The notes under the pieces were generated by a model. The model did no database searches and was not told the origin of the DNA. It was given only the letters and a program-made list of their open reading frames with translations. DNA of 64,000 bases from Acholoe squamosa (lineage: Eukaryota; Annelida; Polychaeta; Phyllodocida; Polynoidae): contig OX439050.1 in the NCBI GenBank assembly GCA_949317995.1, positions 16,756,061-16,820,060 on the forward strand, read 5' to 3'. Every line of letters begins with the position of its first letter. The stretch's first letter is position 1. A program made the translations under genes and the position numbers. Below, in pieces: positions 19,462 through 31,969 of this stretch.

Positions 19462-20565
19462 TCAGTGCTCGATCTGCTTATGGTCCAATCCGAACTCGGA
19501 TAAATGACCTAACCATCTCACAATCATCCCTTCGGCGTCCTTAAAATTAAGAAGCCACCTTAGAGACGAATGGTCAGTCCGTAAAGTGAAGTCAGTTCCC
19601 CACAGAAAGTGCTTAAACTTCTTCGTATACACCACTACTGCAAGAAGTTCTCTTTTAGTGGTACAATAGTTACGCTGGGTCTTGCTTAACGTGTTGCTAG
19701 CAAATGCTAATGGGACCATGACTCCATTCTGGACCTGAGAGAGGGCTGCACCTATAGCATCGTTGCTCGCATCGGTGTCTAGTATGAAATGCCCTTCGGG
19801 AATAGGATATTTCAATACCTGTGTATTCCTAAACAAATCTTTTATTTTGCTAAAAGATTCTTCCTGCTCGCTGGTCCATGGGAATGGCTCCCGAGCCCTA
19901 CCCGGGGTCCAGTGAGCTAAACATTGCATGGGAAAGCTTACACGGGAGTAATTTGGTATAAAATCACGGTAATAGGAACAAATTCCTAAAAATTATCTAA
20001 CCTCCTTAGCACTCGTGGGCCTTTTCCAATTTTTAACCGCCTCCAACTTTTCCGGATCTGCACTCACCCCACTAGGGGTTATGATCCTTCCCAAGTATGT
20101 AATTGTTTTCTTGAACAGGTTACATTTCTCGGGTTTAAGTTTTAGACCGTTGGATAGGATCCGGTCGAGTACCAGCTGCAGGTTCGCGTGGCATTCCTTA
20201 AACGACTTGCCAAATATGACAACGTCGTCTAGGTAGACCAAACACTTCTTCCACAGAAGGTCACTCAGCAGGGATTCCATCATGGCCTCAAATGTAGCCG
20301 GGGCGTTACACAATCCGAAGGGCAAGACAATATACTCGAATAGCCCCATATGGCTAGAGAAAGCTGTTTTCTCTATGTCATCGGGGTGCATCGGTATCTG
20401 CCAATACCCGGATTGCAAGTCCATGGTACAGAACCATTGGTTCCCACCCAAGCTATCTAAGGTCTCGTCTATCCTTGGAAGGGGATACGAGTTCTTCTTT
20501 GTCATACCGTTTAACTTTCGGTAATCCACGCAAAAGCGGATTGTACCGTCTTTCTTAGTGGTCAT
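19462..20565 (-). pseudogene. pol: G3 reverse transcriptase and RNase H
   Basis: RT: TTKKDGTIRFCVDYRKLNGM, WFCTMDLQSGYWQIPM, VLPFGLCNAPATFEAMMESL, CLVYLDDVVIFGKSF (YLDD active site), YLGRIITPSG. RNase H: HFILDTDASNDAIGAALSQ, TKRELLAVVVYTKKF, LRTDHSSLRWLL. The catalytic residues are legible. Fossil with breaks. Confidence 0.88.
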
Positions 20566-20589
20566 ACAAACGGGGCTGGACCAAGGGCT

Positions 20590-21671
20590 TCAGCTGGGCA
20601 CGATTACCCCTAGGTCCAGTTGTTTTTGTATTTCCTGTTCACATATAAACTTCTTCTTAAGAGGAAGTCTATGATACGGGATCTTGAAAGGCTTCTTGTC
20701 GCCCACATCTATAGTGTGCAACACCTCATCGGATCTACCCACGGGTCCTCCTTCCCTACCGAAAGCACTCTCGTACCTTCGCAAGAGGTCCCCCAGGCAT
20801 TCCTTGTCCTCCGTATTCTGTAAATCTGATCTATCAATCAGTTTCTTGAATTCTTCATCCAGTGGATGCTTACTAACAGGGTTTAGTGGTTTATTGAACC
20901 TGGCCTCGGCGACGTGTTCTACCGAATTCATTTCACCTACACTGTTGCCCTGCTTCAAGTAAACCACCGAACCAGTTCGGTTAGTTATGGGTAATACAGA
21001 CCATGCTGCATTAGCCACCAATGTATCCACTGAGTCCAACCCGATGCTCGATAAGTATACCGTATCGGGTTCAAAGACTCCTGCTTCACCCTTCTGGGCC
21101 ATTGATATGCCAGAAAGGACATCACAAATGGTTCCCGGAGGGATTTTCACCGTGTGTATAACCGATGCTACCGAAGACACTTGTCTCAAGACGCACTGAA
21201 CATGCAAGCCATACGGATTCGGAATGCTCATCATTCCATCCCTCGGGTCCAAGACGGCTCCGTATAAGCTTGCAAAATCCAATCCAAGGATTCCGTCATC
21301 ACTAACCTCTGCAATAGTTGGCGAAAGAACGAATTCTTTGCCTCCTATTCGGATAGGCATAAACGTCCTACCAAAAGTCCTCATAGTGCTTCCGTCAGCC
21401 GTGCAAGCATTTACCCCTGTTTGAGGTTCTCATGACTGCTGGCCACCGAGTCGAAGAATCTTTTGGACACACAGGAATGGCTAGCTCCAGTATCCACTAA
21501 GAATTCTCCTACCCGGCCTTCCACAGATATGGGTACATACCACCGTCTCCCTCCCAAGGGGGATGGGTTGCTGGTAAACTGTTGAAAGTCTCCCGAATCA
21601 CCAAGATTCAATCCGAGTCCTCTCAAAAATTCCAGACACGGATGACTTGGGGGAAGGCGTGTCCCGCACAC
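20590..21671 (-). pseudogene. G3 retropepsin-like protease and linker to RT
   Basis: FLVDTGASHSCVSKRFFDSV is the D-T-GAS active site; DGILGLDFASLYGAVLDPRD the second motif. Downstream is a DTLVANAAWSVLPITNRTGS block also found in G2, then FKIPYHRLPLKKKFICEQEI leading into RT. Confidence 0.8.
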
Positions 21672-22910
21672 TCAAATCAACTCTTTGATCCTTACTCACT
21701 GAGGGAACATTCGCATGCTCCTGTTCCTGTAAATAACTTTCCATGGCGGATTTATTCATCGTTAGGGTGGCCACGTCAGTGGTTAAGTTCCTCTGTTCCT
21801 CTCTTAGCTGTGCATTTTCTGATAAGATCTCGGATCGGATCTTCTCATTATCTGCTACAGCTCGATTCCTTTCTTCCTGGGCCGCTATTGCTTCCCTTTT
21901 CAAAGTATCTTTTAGTAAACGATAATTCTCACCCTTTTCCTTTTGAGACCTTTGGTACTCGCTGGTCTCTCTTCGGATCTCGGCTTGTTCCGAGACCAAC
22001 TTGGCTTCTGTCTCCGCTTTACGGAGCTGAAGTCTTTTCAATTTTTCCTCCATGGCATGCAATTCTGATTGTAATTTGCTTACATCCCGGGCCTTAGCAA
22101 CTTCCTCGGCTCTAGCCTTCTCAATTGCTCTTAGTCTATTGGCTTCCTCAAGTTCTAGGTCAGCCAACTTGCTATCTTTTTCTTTTTCATCCTTCTCTTT
22201 TAGTTCCAACCGATGGGCTAGAGAGAATAACCGATACTTGAGGTCGGATTCTTTTAGAATCACCTCCTGTTCGACAGAACGGAGCATTCCGATCCGTTCC
22301 TTTGTCTCATCTTCGATTTTCTTCTGGGCAGCTATGAATTGTTCATGTTGTCTCTTAGCTTGTTGCTCTACCTGTTCTTTGGCTTTCAAATAGGCCAAAG
22401 TAGTCTTATACCCGGGGCCCATCCGACGTCCATACCTCGACTTACGAGGTATCTTAATGTATCTCGAGGCCTAATTCTCATAGTGGTTGAAGAACCTTTC
22501 GGGTCTTCTTCATCCTTACCATCGTCACTCTCATGATCAGACGATGTCATCAATGGGGCCACTCCGGTTGCCCCATCTACTGCAGTGCCCATAGGGGTCA
22601 CTGTACGTTGCATCGGGCTTTGAGCTTTTGGGGTATCCAAGATGCCAGTAGAGCCCGCTGGGGTATTAGGTCCAAGCTGGCGCCTACTACTTAACACTTG
22701 GGACCAATCGCTCAAGTTTAACCTGGCGGGTTTAATTACCCCGCTAAACAACCCTGTATCCGAACCAACCTGTCGAGGTGTCGGATACAATTTAACAATC
22801 CCATCTCCAATTCTGGTGGGATCGTCTGCTAGACAAGGTGTCGAGAAAACTGTCTGGACACCTTCCGGGTTGAACACATGTTGTTGACCCGGTTTCCAGT
22901 CTAACAACAA
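21598..22910 (-). pseudogene. G3 first ORF: Pro/Ser region and long coiled coil
   Basis: First part (LLDWKPGQQHVFNPEGV) is low complexity. From about 22420 down runs one of the longest coiled coils in the window (KAKEQVEQQAKRQHEQFIAA, KLKRLQLRKAETEAKLVSEQ), about 200 residues of Glu/Lys/Gln heptads. It occupies the place of the coiled-coil ORF of G2. Fossil with breaks. Confidence 0.7.
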
Positions 22911-23023
22911 ATGCTGGGATGAGTAATCATCCTCTTCGAATCCCTCTAGCCCAGGGCTGGAGGGACCCGCATTAGGTTCCCTGAGGCTTTCGGCTGTTTG
23001 GCCGTGCTCCGCCCCCGAACCAA

Positions 23024-23038
23024 CTGGTCACGGCACCA
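23024..23038 (-). promoter_or_regulatory. G3 primer-binding site (putative)
   Basis: Minus strand TGGTGCCGTGACCAG just inside the LTR end ATTACA; shared with G2 except for one base. Confidence 0.55.
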
Positions 23039-23401
23039 GTGTAATGGTTCATATCGACTTAAATGTTGGGTGGCTTGTTGGCTCGCTTATCACTAAAGAT
23101 ACCAACACAACACGAGTAGTTCGGGTTGGGCAAAGCCCCAGACTCCCCTACCGCTCGGGTAGGCCTTTATTTATGTACTCTCTGCTTGGCATATATGTCT
23201 TGACTGGACCAGGTCCAGTCCCCTTCTGCGGATCGTCCGGCTTCTTAGTAGAAGCTGGACGCGAGGCATGGTGCTGCCCCCTCTTGTACCAAACGGGTAT
23301 CGCGAAGCAACACCTGGTTGGCATAGAAGGAACGAGCACCAGACAAGCACGTCTCTCGGATGAACCGCACTAATATATATACAACGATGCCGGCCCCTAC
23401 A
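23039..23401 (-). repeat. G3 5' LTR
   Basis: 363 bp, TGTAGGGGCC...ATTACA on the minus strand; TATATATA complement near 23372-23381 and AATAAAGG complement near 23164-23171. Only its last bases resemble the G2 LTR. Confidence 0.75.
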
Positions 23402-23459
23402 ATATTCTGTGTACTTTTTATTGTGTATTTTGTGTCTGTAACTCCACAGTGTACTGACT

Positions 23460-24437
23460 ATGGCAAAGCTACAAAAACCATCTAAAGGCTTAGGCTTAAT
23501 GCACCTCAATTGTCAAAGCTTATTACACAAAAAAGATGAAATATTTCAGCTCATGAATGAATGGGATATTGTAAGTTTTTCTGAAACTTGGTTTACCGAC
23601 AAACATGACAACTCTATGGCCTTTTGGCCAGGCAGATGTTGTTACAGATTAGATAGGCGTAAAAAGAAGGCAGGCGGCATATGCTGCTATGTACCTAATG
23701 ATCTGGCCCCATATTGTAGTCTACACAAGAAGCTAACCCTCACAGACAAAGACATAGAATGCCTTGCTGTAAACGTAAATAAGCCAAAAAAACAAACAGC
23801 TGCTAATTTGTACAATCTATAGGCCTCCTGGGGCTGACATAGACAAGTTCTGTGAGCATCTAAAACTAATTGGCGACACTGTACACTGTGAGGTCTGGCT
23901 CTGCGGAGACTTCAACATTGATTTTAAGAAAACAAATAAGCCCTGTTATAAAAAATTGATGAGAAAATTTAGACACTATGGATGGGTACCCCAGATTAAA
24001 AAACAACTAGACTCTCAGGTAAAGGTAACAGCACCATTGACAACATCATTACCAACTGTGATTCAGTGTCCTGCCAGGGCGTTTTTAATGAGCTCATCAG
24101 TGACCATCTGCCTGTCTACTGCATCCGTAAGAAAATTAAAGATAGATACATTATTAGGTCCACTCTGGGGCGCTCATACAGAGAGTTTAACGAAGCTGAT
24201 TTTGTAGAAAGCCTAATATTGGCAGATTGGGAGAAGTTCTATAAACTGGAAGACCCTGAAGAAATGTGGATTTTTATTTTACACTACATAAATCTCTGTC
24301 TTGATGATATATGCCCGATAAGAGAAATCACTTTTAAAGATTACGAAAAAGAACGGTTCAACATCGAAATCTTAGAATTGATCAGAGATAGACGCGCTGC
24401 TTTGTCCCAAAGGATCTCAGAGACCGAATCAATGTAG
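23460..24437 (+). pseudogene. LINE apurinic-like endonuclease domain
   Basis: Starts MAKLQKPSKGLGLMHLNCQS, then EWDIVSFSETWFTDKHDN, then GGICCYVPNDL. After a frame change near 23820 the reading goes on with YRPPGADIDKFCEHLKLIGD and CGDFNIDF; after another near 24060 with FNELISDHLPVYC. These give the N-Q, E-T, GDFN and SDH motifs of exonuclease-endonuclease-phosphatase enzymes that nick target DNA. At least two frameshifts, so inactive. The segment after SDH (24110-24437) links to RT. Confidence 0.8.
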
Positions 24438-26189
24438 CAGTAAAGCATGCCAAGTCACCCCTTGTTACTGACAAGCTTGACCAATATACTAAGGATCCCA
24501 ATAAATTTTGGAAGTCCCTTAACAAATTGTTGAATCCCAGGCAAACTAATGCCTCCTTCAACTTAACTGATGATGAGACAGGGGACCCAGTCCCTCCTGA
24601 AGAAACAGCTGATTGTATCAATAGTTTTTTGATACTGTTGGTGAGAATCTCTTCGCTGATAAGGTTGCTGAAGGTCTTGACCCCCGTACCACAGTATATA
24701 TAGAACCCCCCTCGACACATACACAGAAAAGACGGAAGCGATAGCGGTTAGGAAAGAAACTGTTACCAAGCTTATTCAGAGTATTAGTGAAAATAAACCT
24801 TCTGGGATACCATATGTTAATGCCAGGATACTCAAGCATGCATTGTTAGCTATTCCTGAACATGTATCACATATGTTTCAAAAATCCTTCAGTGCTAGCA
24901 CCTTTCCTAAATTGTGGGCTAAAGCATTAGTTACCCCCCTACCTAAACCTGGTGATAATTCAAAAGTCACAAACCTAAGGCCCATTAACATTCTGCCAGT
25001 TATTGGCAAGCTACAAGAGAAAATTGCTCATGATTACCTTCATGGAGAAGAATGACCTTCTCTCAAAGCACCAATATGGTTTCAGAAAGGACGCTAGCAC
25101 TGGCGAAGCGGTCTTTGATGTTGTAAATCAAATGTTTGTTAACAGAGACATGGGTAAATGTACTGCTGCTGTGTACATTGACATGCGCAAAGCATTCGAC
25201 TGTATACAACATGGTGTCCTCTTGAAGAAGTTAAGCACATTAGGGTTACACATGTCTTTCCTACGTTGGCTTGAGAGCTACCTAAGTGACAGAGTTCAGT
25301 AAACAAAGGTTGACTCCACTCTCTCAAACCCTCTGCCAGTAACCTTTGGGGTCCCCAAGGGCTCTGTGCTGGGGCCCCTGTTATCATCCTCTATGTCAAT
25401 GACATTCCTGACTGTGTTCGCTACTCAGACATTAAAATGTATGCCGACGATATTATAATATACCACAGTCACAATGACCCCAGGCTAGCCTTGCATGGCA
25501 TACAAACAGATCTTAAATCTATTGAAGAGTGGAGTCTAAAGAATAGTATGACTATAAATGCCTCCAAAACGCAAGCCATGTGGTTTGCCTCGGACAGGAT
25601 GAGGGCTACCCTCCCCCACCTTGTTCTGAAAATCAACAATCACACTCTAAAGGCTGTTGAGCAATACAAATACCTCGGGGTTACTCTTGATTCTGATCTG
25701 AATTTTTCCAAATACTTGAATGAAACCTCTTCCAGAATACATAATAGAATCTTTAAGCTCTCCAAGATTAGATACCTCATCCCTGAGCATGCAGCCATCC
25801 AAATTTATAAACAGACAATACTCCCTATCTTTGACTACTGCTGTTTCCTAGCGGACTCCACCCGCCGTGATGCTGAAAAATCCCTCCAAACTATGCAGAA
25901 CCAAGCCCTCAGAATCTGCCTACTGGTCAGGATCGATGGTATGAGTACCAATGACCTACATGCTCGGGCAGAAGTTCCCAAACTTGTTGATAGAAGAAAA
26001 GAACTTCTTCTGAGTCTCATGTACAGGAAGTCTAAAAAAATTTCCCCAATGGTTAAAGCCAGGTTTACCAGCTCTAATGGGAAATTTAATTTCCCTAAAC
26101 GCAGGCCCAGATCCCGAATGTACATGAAAGCCCCCATGTTCCGAGGCATCTCACTCTGGGAAGGTCTGAAAGTGGACACTCAGTTCTAA
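24438..26189 (+). pseudogene. LINE reverse transcriptase and C-terminal region
   Basis: Fingers: LWAKALVTPLPKPGDNSKVT then NLRPINILPVIGKLQEKI. Palm: YGFRKDASTGEAVFDVVNQM, AAVYIDMRKAFDCIQHGVLL, FGVPKGSVLGPLL and MYADDIIIYHSHND (YADD active site at 25440-25451). Thumb and end: QTMQNQALRICLLVRIDGMS and LHARAEVPKLVDRRKELLLS, a C-terminal pattern usual in jockey/CR1 LINEs. The domain is split over several frames (changes near 25050 and 25380), and there is a stop at 25300-25302. The last part, 25437-26189, is open for 250 codons. Confidence 0.85.
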
Positions 26190-27284
26190 TGTCAAAGGTC
26201 AAAGGAAGACTTACTTAAATAGGCTGAACCGAAATATTCCCCCATAGAGGATATTGTAACATCCCAATGTAACACTCCATGTTTCTACCAAGTGATACAC
26301 CTCTTAGCAGTCAATAACCTAATGTTGTCTCAACCGGTATTGTGTCCTGACCTGTTATTTATGTCAACTGTATATAGCGTTGTTCACCACCATGTTCCTT
26401 ATTCTGTGATAATCATCTGTATAGTTTCACTCTTGTTTACCACTTTAATTATGTACAAATATTGACGGATGTCATTTGCCATGCTTGATTTCTATTGTAT
26501 CTAATATCACTATGTGAGATGCAATAAACAATTAAAAAAAAAAAGAGCATTACATCCTTTACAAGGTTACACATTGACAACTGCATCAACACAACAGCTT
26601 TAAGTAAACTATCCACAGCAACTCAAAGGTACAGACTCCATGGATAGACAACCATGGAACCCCTGATGTGCCTCATAGGTGAGGGAATTAATTTTCCCAA
26701 ACTGCCTCAAGGATTCCCTACTCATAAAGAGTGGTCTACGGGGATAAGGGGAGCTTTGGCCACCTATAGGTTTTCCAATTTCTAAAATTCATTGAACAGA
26801 ACAGGAGTTTTGTCATTTTATATTTTTCTTACATATCCACAAACTCTGGGTGTGCCTTATATGCAAGGAACTATGGTGGTACAGATTTGGTTAACTCTTA
26901 TGAGCAGACTAGGTATCAATGGATAGATACATCTCAAAAGTGCCTTGGCTTTCTAAGGTACAGCCTAACTGTAGTGTCACCTTTGGTCTACTCAGATCAT
27001 AAGAAACGGGAAATCCTGCACACCAATGCTGGTGATGCCGTTTTAAAACTCAGACACAAGGTAAGCAATGATATGCCAGTTTAGGCAAGGGACGCCCTAG
27101 AGAACTGGTTGACTGGAGAAAGTGAGTGTAGGGAATCAAAATAAGAAAACCGGCAATGGCCTAACAAAGGATTACATGTGAAAGATCCATGATGAAAGGG
27201 ATGCAAAGTTTTGATCAAAGGGATTCCAAAAACCAGTCAAAGAATTATAGCCTTTGTATATTCAAGTCATAGACTATACATATG

Positions 27285-27387
27285 TAGGGGCAGTAATTCC
27301 CCATACTTGGTGGAGATACCGAGTTGTCCCGCCTTGCGAGGGGGATCTCTAGAGAGATCAGTACCAGGTAATCACTGCCCCCTAGTG
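27285..27387 (+). repeat. Foldback module, type 1
   Basis: Outer arms TAGGGGCAGTAATT and AATCACTGCCCCCTA are inverted repeats; inside is the perfect hairpin GATCTCT/AGAGATC with a 2-nt AG loop (about 27343-27361). A tRNA-like sequence follows about 50 bp downstream. The same module recurs at 51308-51411, 60304-60407 and 63195-63298. Confidence 0.7.
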
Positions 27388-27438
27388 TGTGTATCATACT
27401 GATCCAGGTGTAGTTGGAAGGTAGAGAATGTCAGGCAG

Positions 27439-27510
27439 GGGGAAGTAGCTCAGGAGTAGAGCTTCTGCTTTGAAGTTGGAGGGTCCCGGGTTCGAGTCCA
27501 GGTTTCTCCA
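27439..27510 (+). tRNA. tRNA-like sequence, class I, anticodon loop TTTGAAG
   Basis: 72 nt that fold as a cloverleaf: acceptor GGGGAAG against TTTCTCC (with wobble pairs), D arm GCTC/GAGC, T arm around TTCGAGT. Box A (TAGCTCAGGAGTAGAGC) and box B (GGTTCGAGTCC) are intact and a TTTT run lies 6 bases downstream, as Pol III needs. Read as a 7-nt loop the anticodon would be TGA (Ser), yet there is no long variable arm as in eukaryotic tRNA-Ser, and the anticodon stem has a mismatch. More likely a tRNA-derived repeat than a working tRNA gene. Confidence 0.55.
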
Positions 27511-28453
27511 TGACATTTTCCGCCGACCACTACACATACATGAATGTACTGAAAGTTGTTGTCAGAATGTCCTGCATGCTACATCATCAGAGTGAGTAAG
27601 TTCTGCATTTGGAGAAATATGTGTGTAACCTTATATCATTATACTGCAATTGGTGTAAAATCTCCAATAAAAAGCATACCAAAAGCAGTGTTTCTAGGCA
27701 TTCAAAAGCTTTAACCCCAAAGGTAAACTTATGTAAGAGACTATAGATGCCTGACTGCCTTCCAAATGCTAGATGAACCCTGTGTTGTCCAGCTTGGTTC
27801 ATCATCAGGGTGAGTAAGTACTGAAAAATGAATTCATGACCCTTACATGAGCTCTGTGAGATCCTTGATAGTACATAATCAGAGTGAGGAATTACTGTGA
27901 GTGGATATATTGGTGTGTAACGTTATCTTTCATCTTCATATTGGCATGGATGTGAAAACTTAGATCAAAGTGCCATTAAAAATCAGTGTCTGAGTGAGCC
28001 AGTGTTCTCACACATTGGAAAGTTACAGTCCTAAAGGTGTATTCAATCCATAAACTATATATTCATGAATGTGAGGGTGAAACATCCATGAACTCTGTGA
28101 TGTCCAGCAGGATACTTCATGAGATTGACATAGAACACTGTGTAGATCACTGTGTAGTTTCACAATAGATGGCATAGATGAACTATGTTGTGGTAAGTGG
28201 GAACAAAAGTGCACAGTGATATCTGTTTCCCAACCACCATGAAGGTTCTGCTGTCATGTACGTACTTCAAATTATTATGATAGTGGGCACGATCAAAATG
28301 GCACACATGCCATTCTGAACAGTCATATTCAGATATGTATAGTAACAGGAAAAGAGTTGTTTAAACACTAATCACATGTTATAGGGAAAGGCACACATTA
28401 CCAATGGACATATGACTATACATATATGAAGGAATGAATTACCCTTACATTAA

Positions 28454-29123
28454 CAGGTTCAGGACTAACCTGTTTCTTAGTACCCCCTAAGATTCAATAA
28501 TAGTCCCTGGACCATGGGTGTACTAAGAACTTAGTACACTGTTTTATCATCAAATTTCTCTAACTTCTTCATCAAAATACATAAATCTAAAGTCCCCTTA
28601 AGTGCATGGGGACTATATTTTACATATGCACTTTTTTACAGAACTAAAGTCAGAATATTCTCTAAGAAATGGCTATATGTATAAATTTCCCCTTAGTCCT
28701 GGTATAGTAAAATCTATTTGCTAATTTTTTGGTAAATTTGCTAATAAATATGAACCCACAAGATTAAAGAATAGATAAATGCCTACAAAATGACGTTTTT
28801 ATTTTAGCCAAGTGTTGTTTAGTAAGGGAGTAAATGTATCATTTAATGTAAATGTAAGTACAAAATAGTGGAGTGGTTTCACCATCCCACCTTTGACCCC
28901 AATAATGTATGCACAGGTAGGTGTCATGGTCCAGTGACCAAGGCTCTGATTGGCCCATACACCTGCAGAGGTGAGTGTCATGGTCCAGTGCACACACAAC
29001 TGTACTAAGATCCCAGTACATCCTAAGACTGTGCATGGTATCAGAATCTTAGTACAGACTAAAATCAGACTCTTGTACTATGATCGTGGTGTGTCCTAAC
29101 AAGATATTCCCATCTCTAACCTG
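28454..29123. mobile_element. 670-bp MITE-like element with ATTAA target duplication
   Basis: Begins CAGGTTCAGG and ends CTAACCTG (short inverted ends), flanked by ATTAA on both sides (28449-28453 and 29124-29128). Sister copies at about 48690, 52487 and 58593 read TTACATTAACTCTG with a single ATTAA and no element, so the empty site is known. CTTAGTAC motifs in both orientations lie near both ends (about 28477, 28530, 28992, 29048) and may be binding sites. No ORF of note. Superfamily not assigned; a TTAA core would also fit piggyBac-type target choice. Confidence 0.75.
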
Positions 29124-30112
29124 ATTAACTCTGTGATGTTATGGTACATCATCACTGTGAGTGGATAGGTTGACCAGAGTGTATTTTTACATCTTTGTTT
29201 TGACATTTTTGATCAAAAGGGCATCAAAACCCAGTGTTCCCAACATTGGAAACTTACAGCCTCGAAGGTATAATCAAGTATGCTTTAAGGTCCCAAATCT
29301 AGTGCTATAGGTCACCTGACTACCTATGAACTATAACCAGAAACCTTACGGAAGTCGCCTTAAGTGCATGGGGACTATATTTTACATATGCACTTTTTTA
29401 CAGAACTAAAGTCAGAATATTCTCTGAGAAATGGCTATATGTATAAATTTCCCCTTAGTCCTGGTATAGTAAAATCTATTTGCTAATTTTTTGTTAAATT
29501 TGCTAATAAATATGAACCCACAAGATTAAAGAATAGATAAATGCCTACAAAATGACGTTTTCATTTTAGCCAAGTGTTGTTTAGTAAGGGAGTAAATGTA
29601 TCATTTAATGTAAATGTAAGTACAAAATAGTGGAGTGGTTTCACCATCCCACCTTTGACCCCAATAATGTATGCACAGGTAGGTGTCCTGGTCCAGTGAC
29701 CAAGGCTCTGATTGGCCCATACACCTGCAGAGGTGAGTGTCATGGTCCAGTGCACACACAACTGTACTAAGATCCCAGTACATCCTAAGACTGTGCATGG
29801 TATCAGAATCTTAGTACAGACTAAAATCAGACTCTTGTACTATGATCCTGGTGTGTCCTAACAAGATATTCCCGTCTCTAACCTGATTAACTCTATGATG
29901 TTATGGTACATCATCACTGTGAGTGGATAGGTTGACCAGAGTGTATTTTTACATCTTTGTTTTGACATTTTTGATCAAAAGGGCATCAAAACCCAGTGTT
30001 CCCAACATTGGAAACTTACAGCCTCGAAGGTATAATCAAGTATGCTTTAAGGTCCCAAATCTAGTGCTATAGGTCACCTGACTACCTATGAACTATAACC
30101 AGAAACCTTACG
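28590..30112 (+). repeat. Tandem duplication, two copies of about 762 bp
   Basis: 28590-29351 and 29352-30112 agree almost base for base (a handful of substitutions). The duplicated block holds most of the MITE-like element plus flanking satellite DNA, so it arose after the insertion. The junction lies in AAGTC(G/C)CC. Confidence 0.85.
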
Positions 30113-31969
30113 GAAACCAGGTTAGAAACCCTATGGTAGATGTAGCCCCATAGTGCCAAATGTAAAATCTGGTCAAAGAGATATCAAAAACCAGTGTTCG
30201 CGCACATTGGAATTGTACGGTCTTGGAAGTGCATTCATGTAACTATGAAAAGACATTGATGAATGCAAGATGGTCCACATTTAGGGCAAGTTAGTACTGG
30301 TTTTGAATAAATCAGTGTGTAACGTTATAATTTCACACTTGCAGGAGCCAATTTCAACAGCTAAAAAAGGTTAGATATTTCTTTGAACAGTTTTGTAATG
30401 AAAATCAATCATTTCTCTACCTACAACAGATAAAAGGCATGTACCCATGGGCCAAGTTCACCAAAACTAGATATTATCGACATTAAAAATTTGAATATGT
30501 TTTGAGATCAGAAAAGGAATATATGCATATATCACTCTTATCTTGAATTTATCAGACAGATACCTAAATGATGATAATGTGGCATGCTCCAAATCCTGGA
30601 TCTGTCGCTACCCTTACCATAAATTGAATCTGTGAATGTAGTGCTCTATTGGCACATTTAAGCACTGAGGTCCCAAATAACCCCTTTGTTCTTAAATAAG
30701 TGTCGCGTAGAAGCCTATCAAAGTCAATCTTAGATATCAAACAATTATTTACAAAAGGGCAAAGGGTACAGGGATATTGAAACTACCTGGGCACTTATCC
30801 AGGTTAGGAGGTCCATTGTGTAAAATGATTTAACTGACCTATTGTAGCAACAGATTATAATAGTACACCAGACAACTAATGAAATGCAACCAGAAACTTC
30901 CTGGAAATCAAGTGAAACCCCATAGGGGCTTGACAAGGGCTAACATATATAAGATTCATGATGGAAAGGATGATAAATTCTTGTAAAATATTTATGACTA
31001 CAAAACATGCCTCTGTGATGTCCAGCAAGGTACATCAGATGAGTGAGTAGTGGTTGAAGATAAATCAGTGTTTAACTTTACAATGTTACACCTGAGGGAA
31101 CAACTTTTGAGGCTATATATTTCTTTAATGAGTATAGTGATAGATATCACTCATATCTCTACCTACCTCTCATGGAAGGACTTAGTCTTTGCAAAGAGTT
31201 TTTCACCATCCATGCAGGACAATTGGTCCTGCAGATTTCAAATTCTGTAGGCCCTGTTTTTTGCATGATCGAAACATGAGTATCTCAGGACATTTTCAAG
31301 GAAAAAAAAATATTATGAAGCAAAAATATACACATGTGTACTTTTATATCATCATTAGACTCACTCGGGTATTAAGACAAAATTCACAAAATGGTAACGT
31401 TTTTCGAATTACACTGTTAAAACTGTAAATACTGGCATGTAAGCCCAGGTCTGGGGATTTTAGTCAGATATTTGGTCCTTCTGTTAGGCAACTTTTGTTG
31501 GCCTGAGAGCCATTCTGTCGGCTATAGCCGGTGTCCTACACATATTCGAAAACGCCGTACCATGTGCACCAAAACTAGATATCATGGACACCAATACTGA
31601 AAATAAAATTGAATATTTCATCCCTTAGTAATATATGATAGTAGTTAATATAATGCTGAGAAGAAATATGTCACGACCTAAGAAAAAATGACTACATGTA
31701 TATTGCTCATATCATAAGTTTTCAGACAGATGCCTATATGGTCAATATGATGATGAACTTCATAAACATCATATTGATACAGCGTTATGGGGTCATATCT
31801 TCATCCTGAGAAAATGTAGAAAAAAATACTTTTTATCAACTTTGCGATGTTCCCAAATATACATCATAGGGGGTTCAGACAATAGCTACAGGTTCATGCA
31901 TTATAAGACTATATAAGACTCGTTAAGGCCTAAATTCTAGCACAGTAGTACAGCTGATAACATATTGTA

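Larger units (their letters stand above)
17635..23401 (-). mobile_element. G3: Ty3/gypsy element, minus strand
   Basis: Right to left: LTR (23039-23401), primer site, coiled-coil ORF (22910-21598), protease, RT, RNase H, integrase and C-terminal tail ending at 17684. Broken in several places. Related to G2 by protease, RT, primer site and LTR end. No gag of the G2 type was recognised between the coiled-coil ORF and the protease. The LTR-like sequence at its 3' end differs from its 5' LTR, so the 3' boundary is uncertain. Confidence 0.8.
23402..26544 (+). mobile_element. Non-LTR retrotransposon (LINE, jockey/CR1-like), broken
   Basis: One ORF2-type coding region (endonuclease then RT) followed by a short 3' UTR with AATAAA at 26523-26528 and an A-run ending at 26544. 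No ORF1 is seen: the element begins just after the G3 LTR. Poly(A) rather than a microsatellite end favours jockey/Daphne/Crack-type over classical CR1 (family knowledge; not certain). Its right end abuts GAGCATTAC, a site present uninterrupted in array copies at 40536, 46528 and 48003, so it interrupts the satellite-like array. No target duplication can be confirmed. Confidence 0.85.

Noticed and set aside
27439-27510. A functional tRNA-Ser(TGA) gene
   Set aside because: No long variable arm, mismatched anticodon stem and amplification within a satellite; kept only as tRNA-like.
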